Source: Flavobacterium sp. IMCC34852 (GTDB lineage: Bacteria > Bacteroidota > Bacteroidia > Flavobacteriales > Flavobacteriaceae). From it: a DNA stretch of 64,000 nucleotides. Where the stretch lies: the NCBI RefSeq assembly GCF_030643905.1, contig NZ_CP121446.1, positions 186,001 to 250,000 of the forward strand, given 5' to 3'. A model generated the notes under the pieces. It was not told where the DNA came from and made no database searches. It saw nothing but the letters and a program-made list of their open reading frames with translations. Positions 17,301-25,711 of this stretch are shown here, in pieces (the stretch's first letter is position 1; each line of letters begins with the position of its first letter). The position numbers were made by a program, and so were the translations under genes.

Positions 17301-18649
17301 GAATAATCGGTTCCTTCATCAGCAATAGATTCGGGTGTTGGCGAAATTACCGGTGCATAAGTAAACCCTTCGGAAGAAGTCACAATGTCGCGAATATTCG
17401 TATTAAGAATACCACCACCGGTTACAATCAATCCCGGGTCGTACTTGTTGTTTTTATTGTCTGAAGGTGCATCAATAGCTGTATTCAAAAAGAAGTTGTT
17501 GTTATCAATTTCGTTTTGCTCAACGGCTACAATTTTGTCATCGGTAAAACCGCTCAATCTGGATTCTCCTAAATCCTGAAGCGCAATGATATTTCTTAAG
17601 TTATTGTTTGTGGTACTAACGCGATTTTGTCTGTTGGTTACCCATACTTCTATTCGAGTAATTTGAACTCGGCTACTGATTAACGGATAATTTTGAAGCG
17701 CTTCATCATACTTATTTCTAAAATATTGCGACAAGAAAAAGTGCCTGTCTGAATCATAATCCAATCCGAAGATTTCAAAATCCTGAATGGTTCCGCCACC
17801 TTGTGCCATAACCGATTTGGTTTGTGATTTTTGTTCCGAAAAAACTCCGGTTACAGTGGTTTTACCAAATTGCAATTGGGCTTTGACCCCAAATAAACTC
17901 TGAGCACCGCGAATTAATGAATTGGTCAGCGGCATACTCACGTTTCCGACTTCAATTTTCTGAATGATATCGTCTTCGGTTGGGGTGTATTCTAATTTGA
18001 TTAGGTTTTGAAAAGCAAAAGTCGATTCGGTATCGTAATTCGCATTTACATTCAAACGCGTACCCACTTTTCCCATCAAACTCATGCTGATTCTTTGGTC
18101 GAAATCGAAGGTAGTTTGTGCTCTGTTTCTGGGCGAAAAAGCCGGATTGTCTTGTTTGGTATAACGTACACCCAGGTCCATTTCGACAGAACCGGTTGGT
18201 TTTACGTCGATGGTATTTCCACCGAAAATAGTTTCAAAAAACCCTGAATTCACATAATATCTTGGTAATAAATCTTTTTTATCGGCTTCACTGCCGTCTT
18301 TTTTACCGTCGATGGCGTCTGATTTTTTCTTGAAATACTCTCGCATGGATTCGCGAAGGACTAATTCTTGATATTCTTTTGGGGTTAAAATGAGTGGATA
18401 ATTGATATTAAAACCTTCAAAAGTACTGGTGTAAATATACCGATTGGTCACCGGGTCATATTTATAAGCGTTTACGATACTGTTTGGATTTTTAATTTCA
18501 AGTCTTCCGGTTGAATATCCTGTGCTGTCTTGTGGTGTAGTTGGCGTTGGAGTAACTTGAGAAAATCCGGTTGCTCCCATAAGCAAAATCACTCCCAAAA
18601 GGATTTTTTTCAAGTTAAAGAATGATTTCGTAGCGTATATTGTTTCCAA
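11327..18649 (-). CDS. sprA: SprA, outer-membrane translocon of the type IX secretion system
   Basis: A 2440-residue protein with an N-terminal signal-like segment (about residues 12-31) followed by an extremely long beta-rich sequence of barrel type. SprA (called Sov in Porphyromonas) forms a giant 36-stranded barrel that exports proteins with C-terminal sorting signals, including gliding adhesins. Recognisable stretches include YYVNSGFFETIFGGNTIDVKP near the N-terminus and the terminal RTGFTMRYNFGN typical of a barrel end. Length agrees with F. johnsoniae SprA (about 2400). The gene starts 3 bases after the ruvA stop, so it is read from a transcript that includes ruvA or from a promoter inside it. 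No frameshift was seen. Confidence 0.96.
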   Translation of the reverse strand: METIYATKSFFNLKKILLGVILLMGATGFSQVTPTPTTPQDSTGYSTGRLEIKNPNSIVNAYKYDPVTNRYIYTSTFEGFNINYPLILTPKEYQELVLRESMREYFKKKSDAIDGKKDGSEADKKDLLPRYYVNSGFFETIFGGNTIDVKPTGSVEMDLGVRYTKQDNPAFSPRNRAQTTFDFDQRISMSLMGKVGTRLNVNANYDTESTFAFQNLIKLEYTPTEDDIIQKIEVGNVSMPLTNSLIRGAQSLFGVKAQLQFGKTTVTGVFSEQKSQTKSVMAQGGGTIQDFEIFGLDYDSDRHFFLSQYFRNKYDEALQNYPLISSRVQITRIEVWVTNRQNRVSTTNNNLRNIIALQDLGESRLSGFTDDKIVAVEQNEIDNNNFFLNTAIDAPSDNKNNKYDPGLIVTGGGILNTNIRDIVTSSEGFTYAPVISPTPESIADEGTDYSKLENARKLAPNEFTFHPQLGYISLQQRLANDEVLAVAYQYTIGDDVYQVGEFGTDGVDATIVDETDPANQTVSSQSLILKMLKSNLTNVQKPVWNLMMKNIYQIPGAFQLEQEDFRLNILYTDPSPINYITPVPGTTFPSTTDPNMLVAETPLLKVFNIDRLNYNNDPQAGGDGFFDFMPGLTVDQQNGRIIFTTVEPFGKLIFDKLKTPGSAENYYGDQNSSIDYNPNQQKYVFRSMYSSTQAGALQDAAKNKFQLKGRFKSAGGDGIPIGAYNVPRGSVVVTAGGRVLQEGIDYSVNYQAGRVQILDPSLQASNTPIQVSVENNATFGQQTRRFMGINVEHKFSEKFLVGGTFIKMTERPFTQKSNYGQESVNNTIFGFNANYSTEIPFLTRLANKLPNVDTDVPSNLSVRGEIAFLQPNTPKADQFQGEATVYVDDFEGSQTTIDMRSPLSWTLSSVPKWQSGVQYPDFGATSADLEYGFKRAKLNWYTIDPTIYVQTPGDIGQDGISLNSTRRIFNRELFPNEELSVGQTTVINTLDLTYYPQERGPYNFNPEALSPSGFLNPENNFGGITRAINSTNFEQSNVEYIQFWVMDPYYDPANPTAVPSNTNVGQVYFNLGEISEDILKDERKQYENGLPSNATSTALTSPTVWGRVPSSQSLIYAFDVDGANRAAQDVGFDGINDDAERNLDDIGGYAALSDPAADNYQYFLSAPGTSVQERYRDYNGIEGNSPVSVSDTNRGSTTIPDVEDINRDNTMNTVNAYYEYKIDIQPNMVVGQNFITDVRETEITDLPNGTTTSARWYQFKIPVTQPENVIGSISDFRSIRFMRMFMTGFTGPITLRFGALDLVRGEWRRYDQSFQPTDSEPDDDNTNFDVLAVNIQENAQRLPIPYVLPPGVVREEVNNNNQVISQNEQSLSLRASGDGLEVGDSRAVFKNVQVDMRQFNKLRMFLHAEALPTDASPLQDGQMAAFIRFGNDFTNNYYQVEIPLKVTVPSAGSSDPELIWPEENEINLAMSLLTKMKVQALSFDFTSLPPSADGVYYPDDNTTDGDGDDILRLGIKGNPNFGLVRTLMVGIKNNHTDRVRGEVWFNELRIADMNNEGGMAAVLNVDSNMADFATVSATGRMSTIGFGALEEGPNERSREDVQQYNIVTNFSLGKLLPKKWGINLPFNYAVGEETITPEYDPFNQDIRLEQLINNTTNAAERDNIRNRAIDYTKRTSINFIGVKKERAPEQKPRIYDPENLTLSYSYNEVEKHNYEIENFIDQQVSTSVDYTYAFKPKTIEPFKKSKFLKKSEYWKMLSDFNFNYLPASISFSSNIIRQYNRQQFRQVDVEGIPLDPLFRRNYMFNYQYGFNYNITKALKVNFTAASHNIVRSYLNEDNVPDNSYTIWTDFWNIGTPNQHNQQIVVNYDLPINKLPFLSFVKSTYSYTGDYSWQRSSLALASVSLDGVDYNLGNTIQNSGSHRLNTAFNMETFYKYIGLGKKPATAPARPAAIPKPGEKITNTKAQPAGNTNVFLDGLKGVLTSIKNVQINYTRNEGTMLPGFLPSLGFFGSAKPSLGFVFGAQDDIRFEAAKRGWLTTYPDFNQNYTQVITKTLEMTANVDLFPDFKIDLTANRTYAENFSEQYDVDPNTGLYNPRSPYSFGNFSISTMMIATSFSKSDENGSATFDEFRNNRLIIADRLAAQHYGGLPIPRYGDAIPLPSDPNYDFYVANADYPIGFGKNNQAVLVPAFLAAYTGASADGVSLGAFRNVPIPNWNVKYSGLMRYKFFKDTFKRFSIQHAYRASYTINSFRSNFDYSATNNGQDNGGIGNFYNKTIIANINLVEQFNPLVRLDFEMKNSFKILAEMKKDRSLSMSFDNNLLTEVQGHEYILGLGYRFKDVIFSSQLADDPSGIIKSDINVKIDFSYRNNKTIVRYLDYDNNQLGGGQNIWSAKLTADYSFSKNLTAIFFYDHSFSKPVISTSFPLTNIRTGFTMRYNFGN

Positions 18650-18652
18650 GAA

Positions 18653-19234
18653 TTATAAATTTTTTAATGCTTGTTTAATTATTGTTTCAACGGTGGCTTC
18701 AGCGTTTTCTTTGATGATTTTATCCACCACTTTTTCGGCATTTTTCCTAACATAACCCAAAACCTCCAAAGCAGATAACGATTCTTCTCTGTTAATATTG
18801 TGTTGTGCTCCGGATATTTCGTCTAAGTCGTAGATTTTTAACACTTTTTCTTTCAAATCCAAGATCACCCTTTGAGCCGTTTTATTCCCAATACCTTTGA
18901 TGGATTGAATGGTTCCCACATCTGCGCTTCCTATGGCGTGGATAATTTGCTTAGGCTCTAAAGAAGATAACATGGTTCGGGCAATACTCGCGCCTATTCC
19001 TGACACGGATAACAGCAACTTAAATAATTCTCTCTCGGATTTTTCGACAAAACCAAATAGCGAATGGGCATCTTCTTTTATTTGGAGATAAGTGAAAAGC
19101 TTAATAAAGTCGGTATTAGGAAGCAAAGAAAACGTATGAAGAGAAATATTGATATGATAGCCTACACCATTGCAGTCAATCACAACTTCTGTTGGTGTTT
19201 TTTCTACCAGTTTTCCTTGAATATGTGCAATCAT
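18653..19234 (-). CDS. ruvA: Holliday junction branch migration protein RuvA
   Basis: A 193-residue DNA-junction-binding subunit that forms tetramers and recruits the RuvB motor. Visible are the N-terminal OB-fold (MIAHIQGKLVEKTPTEVVID), the two helix-hairpin-helix motifs (LLSVSGIGASIARTML and IKGIGNKTAQRVILDLKEK), and the C-terminal RuvB-contacting domain (SALEVLGYVRKNAEKVVDKI). ruvB is encoded apart at 30519, which is common in this phylum. It is followed after 3 bases by sprA and preceded by the malic enzyme gene at 19317. Confidence 0.96.
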   Translation of the reverse strand: MIAHIQGKLVEKTPTEVVIDCNGVGYHINISLHTFSLLPNTDFIKLFTYLQIKEDAHSLFGFVEKSERELFKLLLSVSGIGASIARTMLSSLEPKQIIHAIGSADVGTIQSIKGIGNKTAQRVILDLKEKVLKIYDLDEISGAQHNINREESLSALEVLGYVRKNAEKVVDKIIKENAEATVETIIKQALKNL

Positions 19235-19316
19235 TTTAATTGAAATCTATTCCAAATATAGCAAAATTCTTCAACTGACATCATCTCTTTGCAATATCTG
19301 AACAATATTACAAAAA

Positions 19317-21608
19317 CTATTTGGCTGTCATTTTTTTTCTCTTCTCTTTTTCCTGAGCGTCAACCACCGAAACCGCTACCATATTTACCATTTCTTCTAC
19401 GCTGGCGCCCAATTGAAAAATATGAACTGCTTTCTCCATTCCCAACATAATCGGCCCTACAGAATCTACTTTGTAGAGTTCTTTCAACAATTTGTAATTG
19501 ATATTAGCCGCTTCCAAATTAGGGAAAACCAAAGTGTTCACTTTTTTACCGGCCAATTTAGAGAAAGGGAATTTGTTTTTGAGCATTTCGGGATTTAAAG
19601 CAAAATCGGTTTGGATTTCACCGTCAACAATTAAATCCGGATAGTATTTATGCAGATAGGCAACGGCTTCTCTTACTTTGGTAGCACTTTCGTGTGAAGA
19701 AGAACCAAAATTAGAAAACGAAACCATGGCAATAACCGGTTCCATCCCAAACATGCGAACTGTTTTGGCGGTCATCAAAGCAATTTTGGCCAATTCATCC
19801 GCGGTTGGATTTGGGTTTATCGCTGTATCCGATAAAAACATCGGTCCGCGATTGGTCATCATCATATTGGTGGTCGCAATCAAAGTAATTCCGGGTGCTT
19901 TACCAATCAATTGCATCAAAGGTTTCACCGTAGAAGGATAACTTCTTGAATAACCTGAAACCATGGCATCAGCATCGCCTTCATTAACCATCATTGCCGC
20001 AAAATAATTGCGCTCTCTCATCCATTTTTGAGCATCCAACAAAGAAATGCCTCGGCGTTGTCTCGACTTCCAATAAATATCGGCATACTTCATTCGGCGC
20101 TTGTCTTCTTCCTTGGTTTTTGGATCAAAAATAGGCACATCAGCATCAAAACCCAATTCTTCTTTTAACTCTAAAATCAATTCTTTGTTTCCTAACAAAA
20201 TAGGATGAGCTATGCCTTCTTCGTAAGCAATTTGGGCCGCTTTTAATACATCTAAATGATCGGCTTCGGCAAAAACTACTCGTTTTGGATCGGTTTTAGC
20301 TCTATTGGTTAATAAACGAACCATTTTATTATCGGACCCTAAACGCTCTAATAACTCTTCTTCATATTTATCCCAATCGGTAATCGGATTTAAAGCCACA
20401 CCCGAATTCATGGCGGCTCTCGCCACTGCCGGCGCAACTTGTGTAATTAATCTTGGGTCGAATGGTTTTGGAATAATATACTCTTTCCCAAAGTTCAAAC
20501 GGGTTTCGCCATAGGCGATATTCACCTGCTCGGGCACAGGTTCTTTGGCCAATTCGGCCAATGCGTGTACCGCTGCCATTTTCATTTCTTCATTAATTTT
20601 GGTCGCACGAACATCTAAAGCACCGCGGAAGATATAAGGAAAGCCCAAAACGTTATTCACCTGATTAGGATGATCCGAACGTCCGGTAGCCATAATGATG
20701 TCTTTACGGGTTTTGACCGCTAGGTCATAGTCAATTTCCGGAATCGGATTGGCCATGGCAAAAACAATTGGGTTTTTGGCCATCCCTAAAAGCATTTCCG
20801 GCGACATGATATTTCCGGCGGATAAGCCTAAAAAAACATCGGCCCCAACCAAAGCTTGTGCTAAAGTGGTTCCGGCTTGACCATGAGTGTATCTTTTTTG
20901 TAAATCTGACAAATCGGTTCTTTCCGGTGAAAGCACACCGTCTTTGTCGAACATGATGATATTTTCGGGTTTAACGCCCAATAAAATATACAAATTAGCA
21001 CAAGCCAAAGCCGCAGAACCGGCACCGGAAACCACAATTTTGACATCGGTGGTTTTCTTTTTGGCCAACTCTAACGCATTTAACAAAGCTGCCGAGGAGA
21101 TGATGGCCGTTCCGTGTTGGTCATCGTGCATTACCGGAATATTTAATTCTTCGACCAAGCGTCTTTCAATTTCAAAAGATTCGGGTGCTTTGATGTCTTC
21201 CAAGTTAATCCCTCCGAAAGTTGGGGCAATATTTTTTACGGTTTCGATAAAAGCGTCTATATCTTTGGTCCCGACTTCAATATCAAAAACATCTATACCT
21301 GCGAAGATTTTAAAGAGCAACGCTTTGCCTTCCATGACCGGTTTTGAAGCCTCCGGACCAATATCACCTAAACCTAAAACAGCGGTACCGTTACTGATTA
21401 CGGCTACTAAATTTCCTTTAGCAGTATATTTATATACATTGTTAACGTCTTTTGCAATTTCCAAACAAGGTTCGGCCACACCGGGAGAATAAGCCAAGGA
21501 CAAATCTCTTTGTGTTGCGTATTTTTTGGTAGGCACTACTTGAATTTTACCGGGCGTAGGTTTGGCATGGTACAAAAGTGCTTCTCGTCGCTTGCTGTAT
21601 TTGTTCAT
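19317..21608 (-). CDS. maeB: NADP-dependent malic enzyme with C-terminal phosphotransacetylase-like domain
   Basis: This 763-residue two-domain enzyme oxidatively decarboxylates malate to pyruvate with reduction of NADP. The N-terminal malic enzyme part (about 1-425) shows YSPGVAEPCLEIA, VISNGTAVLGLGDIG and the metal-binding region VMHDDQHGTAI; the cofactor site is VVSGAGSAALACANL. The C-terminal part (about 430-755) resembles phosphate acetyltransferase and serves as a regulatory domain binding acetyl-CoA in the MaeB class. Length is typical (about 760). It is a single-gene unit upstream of ruvA with about 80 bases between. Confidence 0.94.
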   Translation of the reverse strand: MNKYSKRREALLYHAKPTPGKIQVVPTKKYATQRDLSLAYSPGVAEPCLEIAKDVNNVYKYTAKGNLVAVISNGTAVLGLGDIGPEASKPVMEGKALLFKIFAGIDVFDIEVGTKDIDAFIETVKNIAPTFGGINLEDIKAPESFEIERRLVEELNIPVMHDDQHGTAIISSAALLNALELAKKKTTDVKIVVSGAGSAALACANLYILLGVKPENIIMFDKDGVLSPERTDLSDLQKRYTHGQAGTTLAQALVGADVFLGLSAGNIMSPEMLLGMAKNPIVFAMANPIPEIDYDLAVKTRKDIIMATGRSDHPNQVNNVLGFPYIFRGALDVRATKINEEMKMAAVHALAELAKEPVPEQVNIAYGETRLNFGKEYIIPKPFDPRLITQVAPAVARAAMNSGVALNPITDWDKYEEELLERLGSDNKMVRLLTNRAKTDPKRVVFAEADHLDVLKAAQIAYEEGIAHPILLGNKELILELKEELGFDADVPIFDPKTKEEDKRRMKYADIYWKSRQRRGISLLDAQKWMRERNYFAAMMVNEGDADAMVSGYSRSYPSTVKPLMQLIGKAPGITLIATTNMMMTNRGPMFLSDTAINPNPTADELAKIALMTAKTVRMFGMEPVIAMVSFSNFGSSSHESATKVREAVAYLHKYYPDLIVDGEIQTDFALNPEMLKNKFPFSKLAGKKVNTLVFPNLEAANINYKLLKELYKVDSVGPIMLGMEKAVHIFQLGASVEEMVNMVAVSVVDAQEKEKRKKMTAK

Positions 21609-21699
21609 TATAGGTTAGTTTTGTTCTGACTTACAAAGGTAAAAGTATCAGTGTAAAAAGGAAATTTTTGACCATTTCTTTTTGAACAATCTAAAAAAG

Positions 21700-21731
21700 T
21701 AAAAGCCGCACTGTTACGATACGGCCTTTTC
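21700..21731 (-). terminator. terminator of the sugar-utilisation operon
   Basis: AAAAGCCG and CGGCCTTTT form a stem around a 13-base loop, with a T run on the minus strand. It lies about 30 bases past the PfkB kinase stop codon and closes the five-gene operon. Confidence 0.7.
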
Positions 21732-21763
21732 TCAATTTAACTAACTAAATTTGTGGTTGGTAA

Positions 21764-22693
21764 TTATTCTTGAATCAATTCCTTGATATTGATATTATCG
21801 GGCAATCGACCTACATTTTGGAGTTTAATCGCCGCTAATTTTTGAGCTACTGTTATGGTTTCTTCAATATTTTTATGATGCAATTGGGCATATAAAAATC
21901 CGGTCCAGAATGCATCCCCTGCGCCGGTAGTGTCCTTGACTTCTTCGATAGGAATGGCTTTTTGAAAAAACAAGCCTTGCTTTATATCTGAAACTACTAC
22001 CCCGTTTTTCCCTTTGGTCAAACAAATGGTCGAAGCACCTAAACTGTGGAAATAATCAAAAATAAACTCTTCCGATTTTACGGCGGCGAAAAGGCGGTAA
22101 CAATCGTCTTCGCTCAATTTTACTAGCGGATCGTTGGCCAAATATTCCCTGAGCACACTTTTAGCTTCTTCTCGGTCGGGCCAAATGCGCTCTGAGAAAT
22201 TGATATCGATGCTAAGTTGTAATCCTAAGGCTTTGGCTTTTTGGGCCCGATTTAAAATGGTTTGTCTTGCCGGGTTTTTACTTAAAGCGAAACAAGTGGT
22301 GTGAAATATTTTGGCTTCGGCTATGATGTTATCGGGTAATTGACTCTCGAAAATTTCACAATCAGCTTGACGGTACGGAATAAAATCGGGCGTCTCAGTT
22401 GATTTTGAGACAAAAATTACGGATGTCGGAACCGTTTCCGATTTTCCGATATGATTCGTATTCACATGATTGGCTTTCAATTTTCGGATGACATAATCGC
22501 CCAAACCATCTTGACCGCAAGAAGCCACGAGAACGGCATTTAATCCCAAACGTGAGGCATTTACCGCGACATTGGTGGGTGAACCACCTAAAAAGCGGTG
22601 GTAATCTTTGGTTCTGTTAATGGATGTATTGACTTCATGACCGATAAAATCTATCAACACTTCGCCTATACTTATGATATCTATGGTTTTCAA
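21764..22693 (-). CDS. PfkB-family sugar kinase, probable fructokinase
   Basis: A 309-residue ribokinase-fold kinase. The N-terminal signature is GGSPTNVAVNASRLG (about residues 35-49); the C-terminal catalytic signature is DTTGAGDAFWTGFLYAQL (about 253-270), whose second Asp is the catalytic base. The beginning IDIISIGEVLIDFIG is typical of fructokinases. It is the last gene of the operon, 1 base after the invertase-like hydrolase. Phosphorylating the fructose released from sucrose would complete the route. Substrate specificity cannot be read directly; 2-keto-3-deoxygluconate kinases share these motifs. Confidence 0.88.
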   Translation of the reverse strand: MKTIDIISIGEVLIDFIGHEVNTSINRTKDYHRFLGGSPTNVAVNASRLGLNAVLVASCGQDGLGDYVIRKLKANHVNTNHIGKSETVPTSVIFVSKSTETPDFIPYRQADCEIFESQLPDNIIAEAKIFHTTCFALSKNPARQTILNRAQKAKALGLQLSIDINFSERIWPDREEAKSVLREYLANDPLVKLSEDDCYRLFAAVKSEEFIFDYFHSLGASTICLTKGKNGVVVSDIKQGLFFQKAIPIEEVKDTTGAGDAFWTGFLYAQLHHKNIEETITVAQKLAAIKLQNVGRLPDNINIKELIQE

Positions 22694-22694
22694 T

Positions 22695-23879
22695 TTAAAC
22701 TAAAAATTTAAAATTATGATGTAATGATTGGTGTACTAAAACCGTTGCTGCAGCACTCCAAGCACAAAACGAAACTCCATTAGGTGCTGTAGTTTGGGTA
22801 TTGAAGTTTTCATAAAACGAAAAATCTTTATAGGCATTGGCTTCGTTTATTTTTTCTAAAATGACTGCTGTTTTGTTCTTTTCTCCTTTACTTACCGAAG
22901 CTAAACCATAAAAGCCATTTACCATGGGCCAACTGCCCGCGTTGTGAAATTCGTAAGGATAATTTCGAAACTCGTATTTGCAATTGTTTTTAAGCAAATG
23001 CCAATGTTCATCTGTATCAAAAATGGGTGGCCAAAAAGCCGGCAATAAACCCAACTTGGTTTGTGAAGCTAAACTATCGGCATAATTTAAAATCTTATTT
23101 TGAAATTCTACTGAACCTATGTTTAACAAAACTACCAAGGAATTGGCAAAAGCATCAAACTGTGTTTTATAACCCGACGGAGAGAACGAGCATGGCATAT
23201 AATCTTGAAAATTGATTTCATGGTACGCTCGTTCGTGGTATTTCTCTCCTTTGGTATCGGGCATGAAATTGATTTCTATTTGAGCAATTATCCTTTCAAT
23301 CTTTTGGTTGATAGCTTCGCTTTTGGCAAAATAATTATAGCATTTTAAAGCCCAAACACGTAACAATTGATCGTATAAAACATAACCATCGGTGATGTAT
23401 TCATCGGCCCAATTTCCCGAAAGCGGCACATAAACTAAGTGTTTGTTATTGAATTCCCAAGCGTCTAAAAGTCCGAAACCCTTTTCGATTTCGGAATGGT
23501 ATTGGGATACGAAAGCAGCATCGCATTTGTAATAAGCATATTGACAAACCCCAATAATGAACCAAGTTACCGCATCCACTCTTCCGGCCAAACCTCCATA
23601 ACTCACTTCGCTTTTCCCATCAGTCATTAAAACATTGGAAGGAATTGTACCAATGGGATGTTGGTGTTTAGCCAAAGTATCTAGAGTGCTTTTAAAAGTT
23701 GCAATCAATTTTTCATCACCCGAAGCCAAAGCCGCCAAACCACAAATCACGCCGTCTCGCGCCCAAACCCTTTTGTAATTGGTCGTATTTTCGGCACTGG
23801 CCAAAAAACCATGAGGCGAGGCAACATCGTATAACAAATCAACAGCTTTATGGTAGGCGATATTATTCACTTTGTACAA
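22695..23879 (-). CDS. glycoside hydrolase of invertase-like (alpha/alpha)6 type
   Basis: A 394-residue protein without a signal peptide, so cytoplasmic. Conserved-looking blocks are VWARDGVICGLAALASGD (about residues 38-55), SYGGLAGRVDAVTWFIIG (about 93-110), WADEYITDGYVLYDQLL and PYEFHNAGSWPMVNGFYG. The RD, GRVDA.TW and D.Y.LYDQ patterns recall GH100 neutral invertases and the amylo-1,6-glucosidase-like superfamily. Its first 17 bases overlap the end of the transporter gene and it is followed by a kinase. I infer cleavage of an imported disaccharide, best guess sucrose. It could instead be a debranching-type glucosidase; Asp in the RD and GRVDA blocks are catalytic candidates. Confidence 0.75.
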   Translation of the reverse strand: MYKVNNIAYHKAVDLLYDVASPHGFLASAENTTNYKRVWARDGVICGLAALASGDEKLIATFKSTLDTLAKHQHPIGTIPSNVLMTDGKSEVSYGGLAGRVDAVTWFIIGVCQYAYYKCDAAFVSQYHSEIEKGFGLLDAWEFNNKHLVYVPLSGNWADEYITDGYVLYDQLLRVWALKCYNYFAKSEAINQKIERIIAQIEINFMPDTKGEKYHERAYHEINFQDYMPCSFSPSGYKTQFDAFANSLVVLLNIGSVEFQNKILNYADSLASQTKLGLLPAFWPPIFDTDEHWHLLKNNCKYEFRNYPYEFHNAGSWPMVNGFYGLASVSKGEKNKTAVILEKINEANAYKDFSFYENFNTQTTAPNGVSFCAWSAAATVLVHQSLHHNFKFLV

Positions 23880-25248
23880 TTTGGTTTTTATTTTTGACTG
23901 TAATGAAGAGTGTCAAAACACCGGCTATGATTAAAAATAACCCTGCTAATTTTATAACATTCATTGGATTATTACCTAACCAATCATATACAAAATATTG
24001 CATGGTTAAGATTTGAATAGCCATTGGAATTACAATAAACATATTAAAAATACCCATGTAAACTCCGGTTTTCTCTTTGGGAATCGAACCGGCTAACAAT
24101 TGGTAAGGCATGGCCATGGTTGACGCCCAAGAAATCCCTAATCCGAAGGAATACAGAAAAATAGTGGTTACCGGAATGTTATCGCCGAAAGGATTGTGCA
24201 TCACAAACAAAACATCGGTATTATTGAGCAACGGAATAGACAACAATCCGATTCCACCCAAAGTTAAAGCCATAAAATGAACCCCTTTGGCCCCAATTTT
24301 TAAAGCTAATGGCACCAATAAAAAGGCGACCATAAAGCAGATAATATTGTACGTTCCGTTGAGACTACCGGTTAATAATTGCGCTTTGGAAAACTCCGCT
24401 GAAGCTTGATCGGTTGTACCAAATAAGGAAAGTGACAACGAAGACGTGATATATTGCCAATAACAAAACATGGCATACCAAGTAAAAAACTTTACCGGTA
24501 TGAGTTGCTTCATCGTCAGCGGCATGGTTCTGAAGGCTTCTGTTATGTCATTCAATACCGTTTTAAAAATATTTTCTTTTTTCTTTTCTTGGATTAACGC
24601 CAATTCTTCTTCCGTTGGCGGGTATTCTTTGGTGGTCATGACCGATAATAACACGGAGGAAATGGATGCAAAAGCACCGATAAAAAAGGCCCAATAAGTA
24701 TAGGTTGGAATACCGTTTTCCATTTTATCAGTGATGGCTAAAAAGCCTAGTGAAACTAAAATGGCAGGCGTAAAATTGGCCAAAGTGATTCCGAAACCGG
24801 TGAAGAAACTTTGCATTAAGAAACCTAGTGACATTTGTTTGTCATTTAATTTATCCGCAACAAACGCACGGTAAGGTTCCATCGCTACATTATTGGCAGC
24901 ATCTAAAATCCAAAGTAAGCTGGCCGCCATAAAAAGCGTATTCGAATAAGGCATCAATAATAAAGCAATACTAGAAAGCAAAGCACCAATTAAGAAAAAG
25001 GGTTTTCTGCGTCCGAATTTGGGAGACCATGTTCCGTCACTTATCGCTCCGACTATAGGCTGAACAATCAATCCTGTAATTGGGCCGGCAAGCCATAGCA
25101 TGGGTAAACTTCCTTCATCGGCACCCAAATATTTATAAATGGCGCTCATGTTACTTTGTTGCAAACCAAAACTGAATTGGATTCCGAAGAAACCAAAATT
25201 CATGTTCCAAATTTGCCAAAAGCTTAGGTTTATTTTTTTGCTCATCAT
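23863..25248 (-). CDS. MFS sugar transporter of the SLC45 / sucrose-proton symporter type
   Basis: A 461-residue major facilitator protein with twelve predicted helices. The cytoplasmic loop after helix 2 reads SPKFGRRKPFFLIG, and the preceding helix ends IVQPIVGAISDGTW; both are characteristic of the SLC45 and plant SUT-like sucrose and maltose proton symporters. The long central loop (about 213-225, EEELALIQEKKKE) separates the two six-helix halves. It lies between the secreted thioredoxin-like gene (stop one base away) and the hydrolase gene (17-base overlap), so it should import the sugar that the hydrolase cleaves. Disaccharide transport is a strong inference; sucrose over maltose or trehalose is a guess. 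Confidence 0.88.
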   Translation of the reverse strand: MMSKKINLSFWQIWNMNFGFFGIQFSFGLQQSNMSAIYKYLGADEGSLPMLWLAGPITGLIVQPIVGAISDGTWSPKFGRRKPFFLIGALLSSIALLLMPYSNTLFMAASLLWILDAANNVAMEPYRAFVADKLNDKQMSLGFLMQSFFTGFGITLANFTPAILVSLGFLAITDKMENGIPTYTYWAFFIGAFASISSVLLSVMTTKEYPPTEEELALIQEKKKENIFKTVLNDITEAFRTMPLTMKQLIPVKFFTWYAMFCYWQYITSSLSLSLFGTTDQASAEFSKAQLLTGSLNGTYNIICFMVAFLLVPLALKIGAKGVHFMALTLGGIGLLSIPLLNNTDVLFVMHNPFGDNIPVTTIFLYSFGLGISWASTMAMPYQLLAGSIPKEKTGVYMGIFNMFIVIPMAIQILTMQYFVYDWLGNNPMNVIKLAGLFLIIAGVLTLFITVKNKNQIVQSE

Positions 25249-25599
25249 CTAATTTAATTTCTTGAGGAATTCTTCAAACGGAATATTGTTGGTAAAAATC
25301 ACCCCTTGTTTATCAATAACAGGAATTGACAAGTTATTGGTACTGATGTTGGCTTTTTTGAGTTTGACCAACATTTCTTTTAACGCTTCCTGATTTTTAT
25401 CGATGTCATAGAAAACGAATTCGATGTGGTTTTCTTTGAGGTATTTTTTGGTATCGGTACAATGATGGCATTCGTCACTGCCGTAAACAATCATTACTGT
25501 TTTTTCAGATTTTGTAATGATGGTTTTACTTTCCTGTGCCGATATCCCATTGCTCACAAAAAACATCAAAAAGAACAAAAGAGCGACTGACTTTTTCAT
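25249..25599 (-). CDS. secreted thioredoxin/glutaredoxin-like protein with a CHHC motif
   Basis: The start at 25599 (MKKSVALLFFLM) is preferred because it begins with a signal peptide (residues 1-22, ending GISAQ); the longer reading frame adds 20 non-hydrophobic residues. The mature domain reads VMIVYGSDECHHCTDTKKYL, a CxxC redox motif at the start of a helix, then FVFYDIDKNQEALKEML and NNLSIPVID with the cis-proline expected of the fold. It is probably a periplasmic thiol-disulfide protein. It is placed between the TonB-dependent receptor and the transporter of a sugar operon, 1 base before the transporter gene, an unexpected position for a redox protein. Confidence 0.82.
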   Translation of the reverse strand: MKKSVALLFFLMFFVSNGISAQESKTIITKSEKTVMIVYGSDECHHCTDTKKYLKENHIEFVFYDIDKNQEALKEMLVKLKKANISTNNLSIPVIDKQGVIFTNNIPFEEFLKKLN

Positions 25600-25711
25600 T
25601 GGAACAACTTTTAAGAATCTACTAAAGGTAGAAATTCTTTGGTTAAAAATAATTCCCATACCATAAAACTATGGTATAGGAATTACTCAAATTAAACATG
25701 AAATAGGTTGC

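Noticed and set aside
25600..25659. Longer form of the CHHC thioredoxin-like protein
   Set aside because: The added residues precede the signal peptide, which would then not be N-terminal.
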